A stretch of DNA of 64,000 bases from JAPYTK01 sp964401935 (GCA_964401935.1 CAYOAL010000018.1:33417-97416), one strand, 5' to 3'; shown: positions 52,415-62,443, counted from the stretch's first letter. Numbers and translations are program-made. Notes: generated by a model not told the origin, from the letters alone.

Positions 52415-53065
52415 TTGCCATCCGTTGACGTCGCCTTCCCCTTGCGTGCCGACGCTGTCGTCCCACGCGACCATGGCTATGCACTCTATGGCGCGCTCAG
52501 TCGTGTACACGGCGCGCTCCACGCTGCCGACTGGCTGGGCGTCCATCCTCTCCCTGGGACCGCCAAGGACACCGCCGAGCTTACCGTCGAGAAAGGTCGC
52601 GAGCTGCGGCTCCGCGTGCCCGAGGCGCGCATCGCCGACCTGCTCCCGCTCACGGGCCGCACACTCGAGCTCACCGGTCGCGCGCTCTCGCTCGGCGTGC
52701 CACGTGTCTACCGTCTGTCGACGGCGGCCACTCTCGATGCGCGGCTCGTCTACATCAAGCTCACCACCCCCCCAACCAGGCACAGCGCGGAGCTCGAACG
52801 CACAACGCTCGACAACGAGGCACTCGCGAACCGCTTCGCTGCGGAAATCCGCCGCCAACTCGACGCCCTGTCCGTCGCTGGCGTGTTCGAGCTCCGCGGC
52901 CGCCGCTCGATCACTGTGTCTGGCCGACGCCTCGTCGGCTTCTCTGTACGTGTCGGGGAGCTCGACGCAGATGAGTCGCTCCGTGTTCAGGAAGCGGGCT
53001 TGGGGGGCAAGCGCGCCATGGGCTGCGGCCTGTTCCGTCCCACGCGCAGGCGGACCGATGGCTGA
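52415..53065 (+). CDS. cas6: CRISPR RNA endonuclease Cas6 (Myxan subtype)
   Basis: A 216-residue crRNA-processing nuclease. The C-terminal glycine-rich loop GLGGKRAMGCGLFRP is typical of Cas6. The His in DHGYALYGALSRVHG is a likely catalytic or structural residue. A TTG at 52415, 9 nt after GAGGGA, is the only start that keeps the N-terminal strand SVDVAFPL. It overlaps cas3 by 8 bp and opens the cas operon. Sequence features match the Myxan (cmx6) variety. Confidence 0.85.
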   Translation: MPSVDVAFPLRADAVVPRDHGYALYGALSRVHGALHAADWLGVHPLPGTAKDTAELTVEKGRELRLRVPEARIADLLPLTGRTLELTGRALSLGVPRVYRLSTAATLDARLVYIKLTTPPTRHSAELERTTLDNEALANRFAAEIRRQLDALSVAGVFELRGRRSITVSGRRLVGFSVRVGELDADESLRVQEAGLGGKRAMGCGLFRPTRRRTDG

Positions 53066-55346
53066 GCTTCCCGTACACCTCCCGGCAAAGAGCGCGCGGC
53101 GCGGGCGCCCGATCTCCGAAGCGCTGGGTCTCGCGCAGCACCTCCTGGACACCGACGACGCGGCCTGTGCGCTGTTCGGCACCAGCGTCCGGTGGGGACG
53201 GAGCTGGACGCGCTTCTTTCGGGTCGCCGACCACGAGACTTTCCTTCTCAACCTTCGCGTCGCATGTCTCTTCCACGACATCGGCAAGGCCAACGAGGGC
53301 TTCGTCGCCGCCGTGAGCGGCACCGCCCGCACGCGTCAGCCCATTCGGCACGAGCACCTCAGCGCGTTCATTCTCTGCCTCCCCGAGGTGCGCGCTTGGC
53401 TCGCCGCCAATCCCCTCCTCGACGTCGACGTCATCACCGCCGCGGTGCTCTCCCATCATCTCAAGGCTTCGGGGACAAAGTCGCTCGACGGAGGCAACTA
53501 CTGGTACGGCGCACCCTGCCGGCACTACCTCGCCCACCACGACGTACATGGCGCCCTCGCGTCCGTCGCCAAAGTCGCATCCCTGTCTCCACCGCCGGCG
53601 CTCCCGACGGTTCGGTGGGATCCTCGCGGTGCTTGGGCAGATGCCGTCACCTTGGGTCATGACCACGCCAGATTCTTCTTCGACGACACGCGTCACGATT
53701 GCCCACGCCGCCGCCTCAGTCTCGCGGTGAAGGCGGCTCTGATCGCCGCCGACTCCGCCGCTTCCGCCCTCGTGCGGGAGGGACACTCCATCGAGACCTG
53801 GCTCGGCGAGGTGGCCAACGGAGCGGCGCTCACCGCCGCGCAGATCGACGATCACATTCTCCTCCCGCGCACCCGCGAGCTCGGCGCGACGTTCACCGGC
53901 TACAAGCCCTTCCAATGCAACGTGGCCAAGCAAGGCGATCGCGTTTTGCTCCTCGCCGGCTGCGGGATGGGCAAGACCCTCGCCGCCTACCTTTGGACCC
54001 AGCAGGTCGCCGAGCGGCGCGACATCGGACGCATCGTCTTCCTCTATCCCACGCGTGGCACGGCTACCGAGGGCTTCAAGGATTACGTCGGCTGGGCGCC
54101 CGAGGCGCTGGCCTCGCTCATGCACGGCACAGCCGACCTCGAGCTCGACGACATCCGCGACAACCCGAGTGAGGCCACGCGGGGCAAGCGCTACGCCGAC
54201 GAAGCACACGGCAGGCTATTCGCCTTGAAGCACTGGCCGAAGCGCTACTTCAGCGCCACCGTCGACCAGTTCCTGAGCTTCCTCACCCACCAGTACGGCG
54301 CCCTCTGCGCCTTGCCGGCGCTCGCAGACGCAGCCGTGATCATCGACGAGGTGCACAGCTTCGACCGGTCGATGTTTCTCCACCTGCGATCGTTCCTCGC
54401 CGCCTTCGATGTGCCCGTCCTCTGCATGACGGCAACCCTGCCTCCCGATCGGCGCCGCGCTCTCACCGATATGGGCCTCACCATCTATCCGAGCGAGGAC
54501 GTCGCCCTCGGCGAGATCGAGACCCGGGAATCGGCGCCGCGCTATAACGTGCGGGGCGTGGCCGACGCGGGTGAGGCCAAGACCCTCGCCCTCGCGCAGT
54601 TCGCAAACCAGGAGCGCGTGCTCTGGGTCGTCAACAACGTCGATCGCTGCATCGCCCTAGCAAAAGAAATCGCAGATGAAACCGGCACCGACGTCCTCTG
54701 CTACCACAGCCGTTTCAAGCTCTCGGATCGGAAGGATCGCCACCGGGACGTCGTCAACGCCTTCAAGGCGGATGCCGCTGTGTTCGCAGTCACCACACAG
54801 GTTTGCGAGATGTCGCTCGACCTCGACGCGGATGTCCTCGTCAGCGAGGTCGCCCCGATTTCCTCCCTCGTCCAGCGCTTCGGGCGGGCCAATCGGCACG
54901 GAAAGAGGGACCGCGCCTTGGTGCTCACCTACCGTGCTCCCGGTAATCCGCTGCCCTACCGCGACGAAGAGCTCGCCTGCGCAGAGCAGTTCCTCGCCGC
55001 CGTGGCCGGCCCGAACGTCAGCCAGCGTGATCTCGCAGTGGCGCTCGACATGCACTCCCCGCCCGAAGCCCCGCTCTCGGGAAGCGCCGTCTTTCTCGAA
55101 GGAGGTTACTTCGCCGAGCCAGCCTCCTTTCGCGACGAGAGCGACCACGCGCGCCCCGCCGTTCTCGACGCCGATCTCGACGACGCCCGTCGGGACAAGC
55201 GAACCCTCCCCGAGTGGATCGTCCCCGTGCCGCGGCGCGAGCTGCTCGACCACCCCGCCCGTCCCAGCTGGCTGCCGCGCTACCTCGGCGTGGCACCGTC
55301 GGCCAACTACACTCCCGAGCGCGGCTACCAGCGAGGCGACAGATGA
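53058..55346 (+). CDS. cas3: CRISPR-associated nuclease-helicase Cas3 (HD fused)
   Basis: A 762-residue protein. The HD nuclease is N-terminal (CLFHDIGKANEGF, His73-Asp74; HEHLSAF; SHHLKASG near 137). The superfamily 2 helicase follows, with Walker A AGCGMGKT near 300, DEVH near 430, TATLP, and VTTQVCEMSLDLDAD...LVQRFGRANRHG. It degrades DNA marked by the Cascade complex. The ATG overlaps the end of cas6, and the stop overlaps the next start (ATGA). Confidence 0.93.
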   Translation: MAELPVHLPAKSARRGRPISEALGLAQHLLDTDDAACALFGTSVRWGRSWTRFFRVADHETFLLNLRVACLFHDIGKANEGFVAAVSGTARTRQPIRHEHLSAFILCLPEVRAWLAANPLLDVDVITAAVLSHHLKASGTKSLDGGNYWYGAPCRHYLAHHDVHGALASVAKVASLSPPPALPTVRWDPRGAWADAVTLGHDHARFFFDDTRHDCPRRRLSLAVKAALIAADSAASALVREGHSIETWLGEVANGAALTAAQIDDHILLPRTRELGATFTGYKPFQCNVAKQGDRVLLLAGCGMGKTLAAYLWTQQVAERRDIGRIVFLYPTRGTATEGFKDYVGWAPEALASLMHGTADLELDDIRDNPSEATRGKRYADEAHGRLFALKHWPKRYFSATVDQFLSFLTHQYGALCALPALADAAVIIDEVHSFDRSMFLHLRSFLAAFDVPVLCMTATLPPDRRRALTDMGLTIYPSEDVALGEIETRESAPRYNVRGVADAGEAKTLALAQFANQERVLWVVNNVDRCIALAKEIADETGTDVLCYHSRFKLSDRKDRHRDVVNAFKADAAVFAVTTQVCEMSLDLDADVLVSEVAPISSLVQRFGRANRHGKRDRALVLTYRAPGNPLPYRDEELACAEQFLAAVAGPNVSQRDLAVALDMHSPPEAPLSGSAVFLEGGYFAEPASFRDESDHARPAVLDADLDDARRDKRTLPEWIVPVPRRELLDHPARPSWLPRYLGVAPSANYTPERGYQRGDR

Positions 55347-56992
55347 ACGCGAAAGCGAAGGCGAACCGAACCAACACGCCCAAAGAGCTAACACTGTCGT
55401 GGTCGCTGGCCGAGCTGCCCTCTTCTCAGCACCGCGCCGGGCTCGCCGGTCTCGTGATGATGATCGCTTACCTCCAGGAGACCGGTCGCGCGGAGGGGCT
55501 GTGCCAGGTCGTGTCGTGCACAGCGAATCTGGCCGAGATCCACCTCAACCAACAGGGCCTCGCCGCGCTGTTCGATGTCACGTACGCCGCAGCCACGGAG
55601 GAGACCGCTCGCAAACAACCCTTCAAGAAAAACAAGGTCGTCATTGAGCCCAAGCGCATCGATGAGATCGAGGTCGAGGGTGCGAAGGGTAAGACGAAGC
55701 TCGAGAGGCGATACGTCTACGATGTCGTCGTCCCTGACGGCGCGTTTCTGGCGGACGACGACCGCTCCGGCGATCAGCGGCTGTGGCTCAAGCTCTGGCA
55801 GAACATGGTTTGGTCCATTCTGCGCGGCGTGCCAGCGACCCGAACACCCTTCGAGCAGCGTGTCCCAGACCCGAACGTGAAGCCGGCGGAGCGCAAACGC
55901 CCAAGCGACGCCGCCAAGGTCTGGAAGCAGCTCTCCGGTAAGCCCGACGAATCGGTCGATCTCCCGAGTACCTATTTCATTGGCGCCCAGGCGGCGACTG
56001 CCGAAAGCGTCCCGTTCCGCGATCGCGCGCGCTATCAGTTCTTGCTCCACTTCTGGCCGTACGCCTGCCAGGTGTACGTCCCCACCATCGTCGACAACGA
56101 AGGCAAGTCGAAGTTCAGCGGCTTCGTGCTCGCCGTCCCCGACGTGGCTCGCCTCGACGCATTCTGCGGGTGCTTTCGATCTATGCTCGCCAAGCGAGGC
56201 GGCGAAAAGCGCGGCTACCGGCCCAAGGATGCGGTGGTCGAGCTCCCTGCCCAAAGCGCCCTCGAGCTCTCTCGCTGGCTCGCGACGGGCATCGAGCACA
56301 GCACGTCCAGCGACATGCTAGGAATCGTGCTCGGCATCGACACGCTCCACCTCGAGAAGCGTGGCAACAACATCACGCTCCTCGGCGCCGACCGCGTCGT
56401 CCCCACCGTTCACCTCCTGGAAGACTACGCGCTCGCCCGCGAGCTTCGGGACGTGCGTTTCAAGCGGCAGGTGCTGCGCAACATCCTGGACGGCGAGACG
56501 CGCCGCCACGTGGGGTTCGACCGCCTGTTGTGCACCGTTCCCTACGATCAAACCCTCGAGTCGCCCGACTTTCGGCGTGACGCCCGCACCCTGTTTCAGC
56601 AACGAGAGACCCTCATGGAAGACGACGACAAGCCCGACCTCGAGACCATCATCTATCAGTTCGTCCGAAGCTACGTTCTCCGCCGCCTCGAAGCGAAGCA
56701 TCAGATCGACTGGCGACGAGACGTCCAGCCGCTGAAGGACAAGAACGACAAGAGGTTCGAAGCGAAAGAGGCGGAGTACAACAAGCTCAAGCGAAAGATC
56801 GCCCTCGACGCGTTCCTCGCCGCCCGCAGCCGAGGCGCCGACGACGACTTCATCGAGTTCTTCGCGTCCACGCTCGCTTCGGTGCCGCAGCGCCTCGGCG
56901 AGGACCGCTACCTCACGTTGAGCAAGGCGCTGCGCGACCGCACGCAAGACGTCCGTACGCTCACCATGCTGGCGCTCTGCGCCAACGCCTGA
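55343..56992 (+). CDS. Type I-Myxan Cascade large subunit (Cmx8-like Cas8)
   Basis: A 549-residue protein between cas3 and cas7. I recognise it as the Cmx8-like large subunit of Myxan systems by position and by the N-terminal ELTLSWSLAELPSSQHRAGLAGLVMMI, the segment STYFIGAQAATAESVPFRDRARYQFLLHFWPYACQVYVP, and the C-terminal EFFASTLASVPQRLGE. The large subunit recognises the PAM and recruits Cas3. It is coupled to cas3 by an ATGA overlap. Confidence 0.8.
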   Translation: MNAKAKANRTNTPKELTLSWSLAELPSSQHRAGLAGLVMMIAYLQETGRAEGLCQVVSCTANLAEIHLNQQGLAALFDVTYAAATEETARKQPFKKNKVVIEPKRIDEIEVEGAKGKTKLERRYVYDVVVPDGAFLADDDRSGDQRLWLKLWQNMVWSILRGVPATRTPFEQRVPDPNVKPAERKRPSDAAKVWKQLSGKPDESVDLPSTYFIGAQAATAESVPFRDRARYQFLLHFWPYACQVYVPTIVDNEGKSKFSGFVLAVPDVARLDAFCGCFRSMLAKRGGEKRGYRPKDAVVELPAQSALELSRWLATGIEHSTSSDMLGIVLGIDTLHLEKRGNNITLLGADRVVPTVHLLEDYALARELRDVRFKRQVLRNILDGETRRHVGFDRLLCTVPYDQTLESPDFRRDARTLFQQRETLMEDDDKPDLETIIYQFVRSYVLRRLEAKHQIDWRRDVQPLKDKNDKRFEAKEAEYNKLKRKIALDAFLAARSRGADDDFIEFFASTLASVPQRLGEDRYLTLSKALRDRTQDVRTLTMLALCANA

Positions 56993-57009
56993 TCCATTGG
57001 AGACCGACG

Positions 57010-57897
57010 ATGCCCAGTTTGAACCTGTTCGCCACCATCCTCACCTACGCTGCACCGAGCGCCAACCATCGCGGAGAGAGTGAGGAAAATCGCTCCGTCC
57101 TCCAGAAGATCACGCGCGGCAAGCACGATCACGCCGTCATCAGCCCCGCCTCCATGCGCAATGGGCTTCGTGAGATGCTCATCAAGGCCGGACTGCCCAT
57201 GAACCGCAAGCGCCTCCACGAGGAAGGACAGCTCGCTGTCGAGTTCGAGGACTACCCCGACGCAAGCAAGTACGCCGACGACTACCTCTTCGGCTATCTC
57301 GTCGCAAACGAAGGAGAGATGAAGAAGAAGAAGCGCCCGGCCAAGCGCGACAGCGTCGTCCGCATGAACATGGCCGTGTCGGTCGAACCCTATCGATTCG
57401 ACGCCACGCTCCACCAGTCGCCGCTCAACGCGGGCAAGAGCGACTGGAAGAACGCGGCGACCTCGGCGCTGATCCACAGCGAGGTGGTGCATTCCGCCTT
57501 TCAGTACCCCCTCGCGCTCGCCGGCAGCGACATCGGCAACGAGCAGGAGCAGAAGTGGGTGCTGTCCCTCGTCGACGCGGTGGGAGAGCTCAATGGCGTG
57601 GCCGGCGGGCACGCGCGCAGCTACTTCGAGATGGCACCGCGCAGCGTCGTCGCGCGCGTCAGCCGCTCGCTCGTGGCCGGTTTCAACACCTACGGCTTTG
57701 GCGAAGCCGGAGGCTTTGCCGAGCTCGACCGCCTCAACGCCAACGACTTGCCCGGCAAGGAGTTCTGGATCGCCGGCGAAATCGTCCGCGGTATGAAGCC
57801 GGAGCGACGCAAGGAGCTGGAAGATCAGGGCGCGCACCTATTCGAGAATCCCCAGCGGGGCTTGGCCGACGCGGCGCGGGCTGCCTTCGCGAGCTGA
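57010..57897 (+). CDS. cas7: Cas7 backbone subunit, DevR family
   Basis: A 295-residue crRNA-binding backbone protein. The N-terminal NLFATILTYAAPSANHRGE with ENRSVLQKITRG and AVISPASMRNGLREML is the DevR/Csa2-type pattern. In M. xanthus the homologue DevR also takes part in control of sporulation. It follows the Cas8-like gene by 17 bp. GGAGA lies 5 nt before the ATG. Confidence 0.9.
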   Translation: MPSLNLFATILTYAAPSANHRGESEENRSVLQKITRGKHDHAVISPASMRNGLREMLIKAGLPMNRKRLHEEGQLAVEFEDYPDASKYADDYLFGYLVANEGEMKKKKRPAKRDSVVRMNMAVSVEPYRFDATLHQSPLNAGKSDWKNAATSALIHSEVVHSAFQYPLALAGSDIGNEQEQKWVLSLVDAVGELNGVAGGHARSYFEMAPRSVVARVSRSLVAGFNTYGFGEAGGFAELDRLNANDLPGKEFWIAGEIVRGMKPERRKELEDQGAHLFENPQRGLADAARAAFAS

Positions 57898-57898
57898 C

Positions 57899-58621
57899 AT
57901 GGCTGCCGACGCGCCATTCTGGCTCCGCGTGCGGGCGCCGTTCGCAGCGTTTCGCCCCATGCAGGCGGGCGCCTACCGCACCACGCTCCCGATCATCCCC
58001 CACTCGTCCGCGCTGGGCCTCGTCCTCAACCTCGCCGGCATCGAGATGCGCGATCCCACGCCGGCGACCACCACCCGCATCCGGGCCGACGTCCCATGCC
58101 TCGAGCTGGCCATCGGAACGCTGACCGATCCGCGCGCCCCGCAAATCTCGTCGCTCTTCCAACAGCTTCACAGCTACCCCGTGGGCGCGTCGGGCAAAGA
58201 GCTGAAGGAACGCGCATACGGCTCGAAGTACTGGATCGCCCCTGCTCGCAGGGAGCTCCTCGTCGACTTCGACGCCGTCATCGGCGTGCGCTCGGGCCCG
58301 GCCGACCTCCACGAGCGCGTCCAGCGCGGTCTCGCCGGTACCCTCGGCGAGCCCCGCTACGGCCTCCCCTTCGCCGGCGACAACGACTTCCTCTTCGACC
58401 GTATCGAGCTCGTGGACAGCCCGCCCGAGGCACACTGGTACACGCCGCTCGTCGACGGCCAACCTGCCCAGCATGGCATCTGCCGCCTCACCATCGGCAT
58501 CGACCGAGCCGACGCCTCCCGCACCACCACCGAGCTCTTCGTCCCGGGCCGCACCCGATCCGGACCGCCGGAAGCCGCCTTCACGTGGACCCCACGGAGA
58601 AGAGCGCCCCACGCGCCATAG
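57899..58621 (+). CDS. cas5: Cas5 subunit, DevS family
   Basis: A 240-residue Cascade subunit that caps the 5-prime end of the crRNA. The N-terminus LRVRAPFAAFRPMQAGAYRTTLPIIPHSSALGLVLNLAGIE is Cas5-like, and the C-terminal RYGLPFAGDNDFLFDRIE is typical of DevS. It starts one base after the cas7 stop. It closes the effector part of the operon; adaptation genes resume about 2.2 kb downstream. Confidence 0.9.
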   Translation: MAADAPFWLRVRAPFAAFRPMQAGAYRTTLPIIPHSSALGLVLNLAGIEMRDPTPATTTRIRADVPCLELAIGTLTDPRAPQISSLFQQLHSYPVGASGKELKERAYGSKYWIAPARRELLVDFDAVIGVRSGPADLHERVQRGLAGTLGEPRYGLPFAGDNDFLFDRIELVDSPPEAHWYTPLVDGQPAQHGICRLTIGIDRADASRTTTELFVPGRTRSGPPEAAFTWTPRRRAPHAP

Positions 58622-58723
58622 GGTGCTCCCAGCCTCATCGAACAGCTCGCGCTACGCTCAGAAGTGCTCCGAGCACCTCGTTCTCGCCGATGACCCCAGT
58701 GGGCCGCGCGCGCACCCACAGCC

Positions 58724-59041
58724 ATGATCCGCCTTCGTGTCACCTGGACCCCGCGCGAGCACGCCGACATGGGCCTGCAGCTCACCATTGGCCGCATTCT
58801 CGATCGTTTCTACACGCTCATCGGCCTCGAGCTAACGCCCAAGCTCTGCCGAGCCACCGTCGAGGGAGACGCGGAGGATCTCAGCGAGAACGTTCATCGT
58901 TGTCTCGCGTTCGCTGCGGTGGCTGGGTCTCTCCAGATCACGCGCCTCGAGCCGATGCCCACATGCGTGGTGGACGCTGACATCGCTCGAGCCCAGGAAT
59001 GTGAATCATCCGGTGACGACCCGAGTGCCTCTGGGCGCTGA
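58724..59041 (+). CDS. Small hypothetical protein in the cas locus
   Basis: A 105-residue frame 102 bp after cas5 on the same strand. Visible features are LRVTWTPREHADMGLQLTIGRILDRFYTLIG and a Cys at CLAFAAVAG. It is soluble and of mixed alpha/beta character; no family was recognised. Codon use resembles the neighbours, so it may be a real accessory gene, but it could also be spurious. Confidence 0.45.
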   Translation: MIRLRVTWTPREHADMGLQLTIGRILDRFYTLIGLELTPKLCRATVEGDAEDLSENVHRCLAFAAVAGSLQITRLEPMPTCVVDADIARAQECESSGDDPSASGR

Positions 59042-59112
59042 GCACTGAGTCGCCCGTTGATTGCATGGCGAACGAACGCGCCCCAACCGATGTCGAGGCG
59101 CTCTGTCGTGCG

Positions 59113-59669
59113 TCATTCGAAGAGCTCGCACACGCCACAGCAAAACCCTTCGAGGACCTCGCCGACGCCCAGCTCGCCGTCCTCGCCGAGGAGCGCCACC
59201 GCGTTGGGCGGCGTCCACACCAACACGCGCCGCTGCGCGGGATCGAGCAGCCACACCATCCGCCCCCCGGCGCCGAGGTACTCAGAGGCTTTATTCTTCA
59301 GCTCGGGCCACCGCTGCGCGTGGTTGCACACCTCGACCGCGAGATCCGGAGGCCCCTCCAGCCAACCGTCGACACCGCTCCCAGCGGGCCCCCGCGCCGC
59401 GCGCACCAGCCCCACGTCCGGCCCCCGCAGCGTGTCCGGGTCATGCGAAAGCCGGTTTCCGGGTCGCCCACCGCCAGGCTCCACCCTGGGTTGTCGCGCA
59501 AATACGTGCCCAAGAGCAAACACACCCGCGCCACGATCTCGCCGTGTCGCCAGGTCTTCCGCGTCACGGGTTCGAACCTCCCCTCCACGAGCTCGCCGGG
59601 CTCGCAATCTGGATCGAGCCGCGCGGCCCGCTCGAACGTGAGCGGCTCTCTCTGCTCGGGCTCGGCCAT
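59113..59669 (-). pseudogene. Frameshifted Uma2 family endonuclease
   Basis: The start ATG (59669) gives MAEPEQREPLTFERAARLD...GELVEGRFEPVTRKTWRHGEIV...DNPGWSLAVGDPETGFRMTR. The family continues in another frame with DPDTLRGPDVGLVRAARG...PPDLAVEVCNHAQRWPELKNKASEYLGAG...VWLLDPAQRRVLVW, ending at 59113. The break lies near 59440-59450. The catalytic D/E...E-V residues are still present, so a single indel or a sequencing error could explain it. Confidence 0.75.
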
Positions 59670-59720
59670 GGTTGAAGTATAGCCCGGTCGCGCGACGACG
59701 GCGCTGGTAGCATCGAGACG

Positions 59721-60776
59721 ATGGCGACGACGCAGCGAACGAGGGCGATGGTGGCGCGGCTCTGGCGCATCGTGGAGATCTTGAACGGCAAACGGCGAGG
59801 CATGACGGTCCGGCAGCTCATGGCGGAGACGAGTGCAAGCCGAGCCACCATCTACCGCGCCATCGGCATGCTCGAGGAGTGTGGTGTCGCCATGATCACC
59901 GAGCCGGTGAATGGCGAGGTGCGCTATCGACTCGATCGCGAGCCGCTGCCCGCGCTGCGACCCAACATCATGCAGTTCGCCGCGCTTGTTCTCGCGCGCG
60001 ACTTTATGGAGCCCCTCGAGGGTACGACGCTGGTGAAGGAGCTCGATGCCCTCATCGCGACACGCGCGCAGACGAACCTCGAACGCCGCGTCACGCGCGC
60101 ACCCGCGCCTTCCCACAGCCATCCCGCGTTCGTGGCGGCCATCGACCGCGGCATCCGCAACGGGCGCCGACTGCGCCTCCGGTATCGCGCGGCCTCATCC
60201 AACGTCACGGCGACCCGGTTCGTCGATCCCGCGGCCCTCCGGGTCGCCGGAGACCACGTCTACCTCGTCGCCTGGGATATCGCCCGCGATGCGTGGCGCA
60301 CCTTCAAGCTCGCCCGCGTCCTCGACGCACACGATCTCGACGAGCCGGTAACGGAGCACCCCGCCTACGATGACCACGAGCTCTTCGATCACGCCGTGCG
60401 CATCTGGAGCGCCGATCCCGTCGACGTCTCGGTGCGCATCGCGCAAGACGTCGCCTGGCTGCTCGACGAGTGGCCTCTGCACGCAGCGCAGCGCGTCGAG
60501 CCTTGCAACGACGGCGCGGTGATTGTGCACGCGCGCGTCTCGGGCCTCTTGGAGACCAAGCGCTGGATCCTCCGTTGGGGCAAGAACGCCGAAGCGCTGG
60601 CGCCGCCCGAGCTGCGAGCCATGGTGCACCACGAGCTCACCGAGGCCCTCCACCGCTATGACGGCGAGCCCAGAGTTGGCGACTACAAAGGCATCGTCTC
60701 AACAAAGGTGAGACACGACGAAGTTACCCTTGACGGCGACGATGGGATCGCCGCCGCATCAGCCTCGCGCAAATGA
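59721..60776 (+). CDS. WYL-domain transcriptional regulator inside the cas locus
   Basis: A 351-residue regulator. The N-terminal HTH_11-type domain (LWRIVEILNGKRRGMTVRQLMAETSASRATIYRAIGMLEECG) is followed by a WYL domain (RRLRLRYRAASS...RFVDPAALRVAGDHVYLVAWDIARDAWRTFKLARVLDA) and a C-terminal WCX-like region ending in HHELTEALHRY. It lies 35 bp before cas4-cas1 and probably controls cas expression in response to a nucleic-acid or nucleotide ligand (inference from family). Confidence 0.88.
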   Translation: MATTQRTRAMVARLWRIVEILNGKRRGMTVRQLMAETSASRATIYRAIGMLEECGVAMITEPVNGEVRYRLDREPLPALRPNIMQFAALVLARDFMEPLEGTTLVKELDALIATRAQTNLERRVTRAPAPSHSHPAFVAAIDRGIRNGRRLRLRYRAASSNVTATRFVDPAALRVAGDHVYLVAWDIARDAWRTFKLARVLDAHDLDEPVTEHPAYDDHELFDHAVRIWSADPVDVSVRIAQDVAWLLDEWPLHAAQRVEPCNDGAVIVHARVSGLLETKRWILRWGKNAEALAPPELRAMVHHELTEALHRYDGEPRVGDYKGIVSTKVRHDEVTLDGDDGIAAASASRK

Positions 60777-60811
60777 GCGTCCGATAGCCAAGCACCACGG
60801 GGTGGTCGCCC

Positions 60812-62443
60812 ATGGATGACTTGATCAGCGTCGCTGCGCTCCACGCGCTCGTCTACTGCGAACGCCTCTTCTTTCTCGAAGAGGTGGAGCGCATACGGGT
60901 TGCCGACGCGGCCGTGTTCGCGGGCCGCCGCCTCCACACCGAGCTCCAGCGCACCATGGATGATGAGGAGGTCGAGCGACTCAGCTTCGCGAGCGCGCAC
61001 CTTGGCATCCGCGGCGCCGTCGACGTGCTGAAGCGCCGCGACGGCACGATCCTGCCCTACGAGCACAAGCGCGGGCGTTCGGCTGGACAAAAGGGAGCGC
61101 GCGAGCCCTGGCCCAGCGACCGCATCCAGCTCGGCGCCTATGCCATGCTGGTCGAGGAAGGGACCGGCGAGCCCGTACGCGAGGGACGCATCCGCTACCA
61201 CGCCGACAATGTCACCCTGCGTTTGCCCGTCGACGACCAGCTTCGCGCCGACGTCTCTCGCGCGGTCGCACGCGCGCGCGTCTTGCGCACCTCCACCGAC
61301 CGGCCGCCCATCACCGACAACGACCGACTCTGCGCCCGCTGCTCGCTCGCCCCCGTGTGCTTGCCCGAGGAGGCGCGCCTTGCCGCTAACCCTCAGACGA
61401 GACCGGCGTGCTATCTGCCGCAACATCCTCGCGGTACCACTGTCCACGTGTCGTCCAATCAAGCGCGCGTGGGCCGAAAGGGCGGCCAGCTCGTGATCTG
61501 CGTGCGCGACGAGCCCGACAGGGTCATACCCATCAACGACGTCGCCTCCGTCGTGCTGCACGGTTTCGCCCAGATGAGCACGCAGGCGCTGCGCCTCTGC
61601 GCTATGCGCGAGGTGAACGTCCACTGGATGACCCAGGCAGGCGGCCTGGTCGGCTCCCTCGCACCGACCACGACCACCGCCCAACGGCACATCCGCCAGT
61701 TCGAGGCGCTGTCCCACGAGGGCATGCGTCTGATGCTGGCGAAGCGACTCGTTCAGGCCAAGATCGAGCACCAGCTGCGGTTCGTCCTACGCGCGACGCG
61801 GGGCGAAAGGCGCGCCGATGCCGTTGTGACGAGCGTGGGTGCGATGAGAGCGATGTTGCGCAAAGCGGCGCATGCCCAGGCAAACACCGAGCTCCTCGGT
61901 TTCGAGGGCAACGCGGCTGCGGCCTACTTCCGAGCCCTCCCACTCCTCGTTGCTGACGTCGTAGAGCCCGAGCTGCGCCCCACCGGGCGCAGCCGATTGC
62001 CCCCGAAGGACGCGTTCAACGCGCTGCTTAGCTACGGCTACGGCATGCTCTATCGCGAGGTGCTCTCCGCCATCGTTGGGGTAGGTCTGCACCCTGGCTT
62101 CGGATTCTATCACCGGCCGCGGAGCGCAGCCCATACCCTCGCCCTGGACGTCATGGAGTTGCTACGCGTGGTGATCGTCGACATGGCGGTCATCGCCGCG
62201 GTCAACCGGCGAACGTTCGATCCCCGTAGCGACTTCCAGCCCGTCCCCGGCGGGATCCTCCTCACGACTGCAGGCCGCAACAAGGTCATCGAGCTCGTCG
62301 AACGACGCAAGCATGATGTCTGGCGCCACTCTGCTACCGGCCACTCCCTGAGTTATGCGCGGATCATCGAGCTCGAGACGCGCCTTCTCGAAAAGGAGTG
62401 GTGCGGCGAGCCCGGCCTCTTCGCCAAGTTCCGTATCCGTTGA
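60812..62443 (+). CDS. Cas4-Cas1 fusion protein
   Basis: A 543-residue spacer-acquisition protein. Residues 1-195 are the Cas4 RecB-like nuclease with cluster cysteines in YCERLFF and CARCSLAPVC and the catalytic PYEHKRG segment. Residues about 205-540 are the Cas1 integrase with the metal ligands Glu in GFEGNAAAAYF (near 365), His in GFYHRPRS (near 434) and Asp in LALDVMELLR (near 446). Fusion ensures PAM-selected prespacers of correct length. It is followed 49 bp later by cas2. Confidence 0.92.
   Translation: MDDLISVAALHALVYCERLFFLEEVERIRVADAAVFAGRRLHTELQRTMDDEEVERLSFASAHLGIRGAVDVLKRRDGTILPYEHKRGRSAGQKGAREPWPSDRIQLGAYAMLVEEGTGEPVREGRIRYHADNVTLRLPVDDQLRADVSRAVARARVLRTSTDRPPITDNDRLCARCSLAPVCLPEEARLAANPQTRPACYLPQHPRGTTVHVSSNQARVGRKGGQLVICVRDEPDRVIPINDVASVVLHGFAQMSTQALRLCAMREVNVHWMTQAGGLVGSLAPTTTTAQRHIRQFEALSHEGMRLMLAKRLVQAKIEHQLRFVLRATRGERRADAVVTSVGAMRAMLRKAAHAQANTELLGFEGNAAAAYFRALPLLVADVVEPELRPTGRSRLPPKDAFNALLSYGYGMLYREVLSAIVGVGLHPGFGFYHRPRSAAHTLALDVMELLRVVIVDMAVIAAVNRRTFDPRSDFQPVPGGILLTTAGRNKVIELVERRKHDVWRHSATGHSLSYARIIELETRLLEKEWCGEPGLFAKFRIR

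Noticed and set aside
59560..59580. GGTTCGAACC, resembling a tRNA T-loop
   Set aside because: It lies in the Uma2 coding sequence (GRFEPVT) and no acceptor, D or anticodon arm can be built around it.
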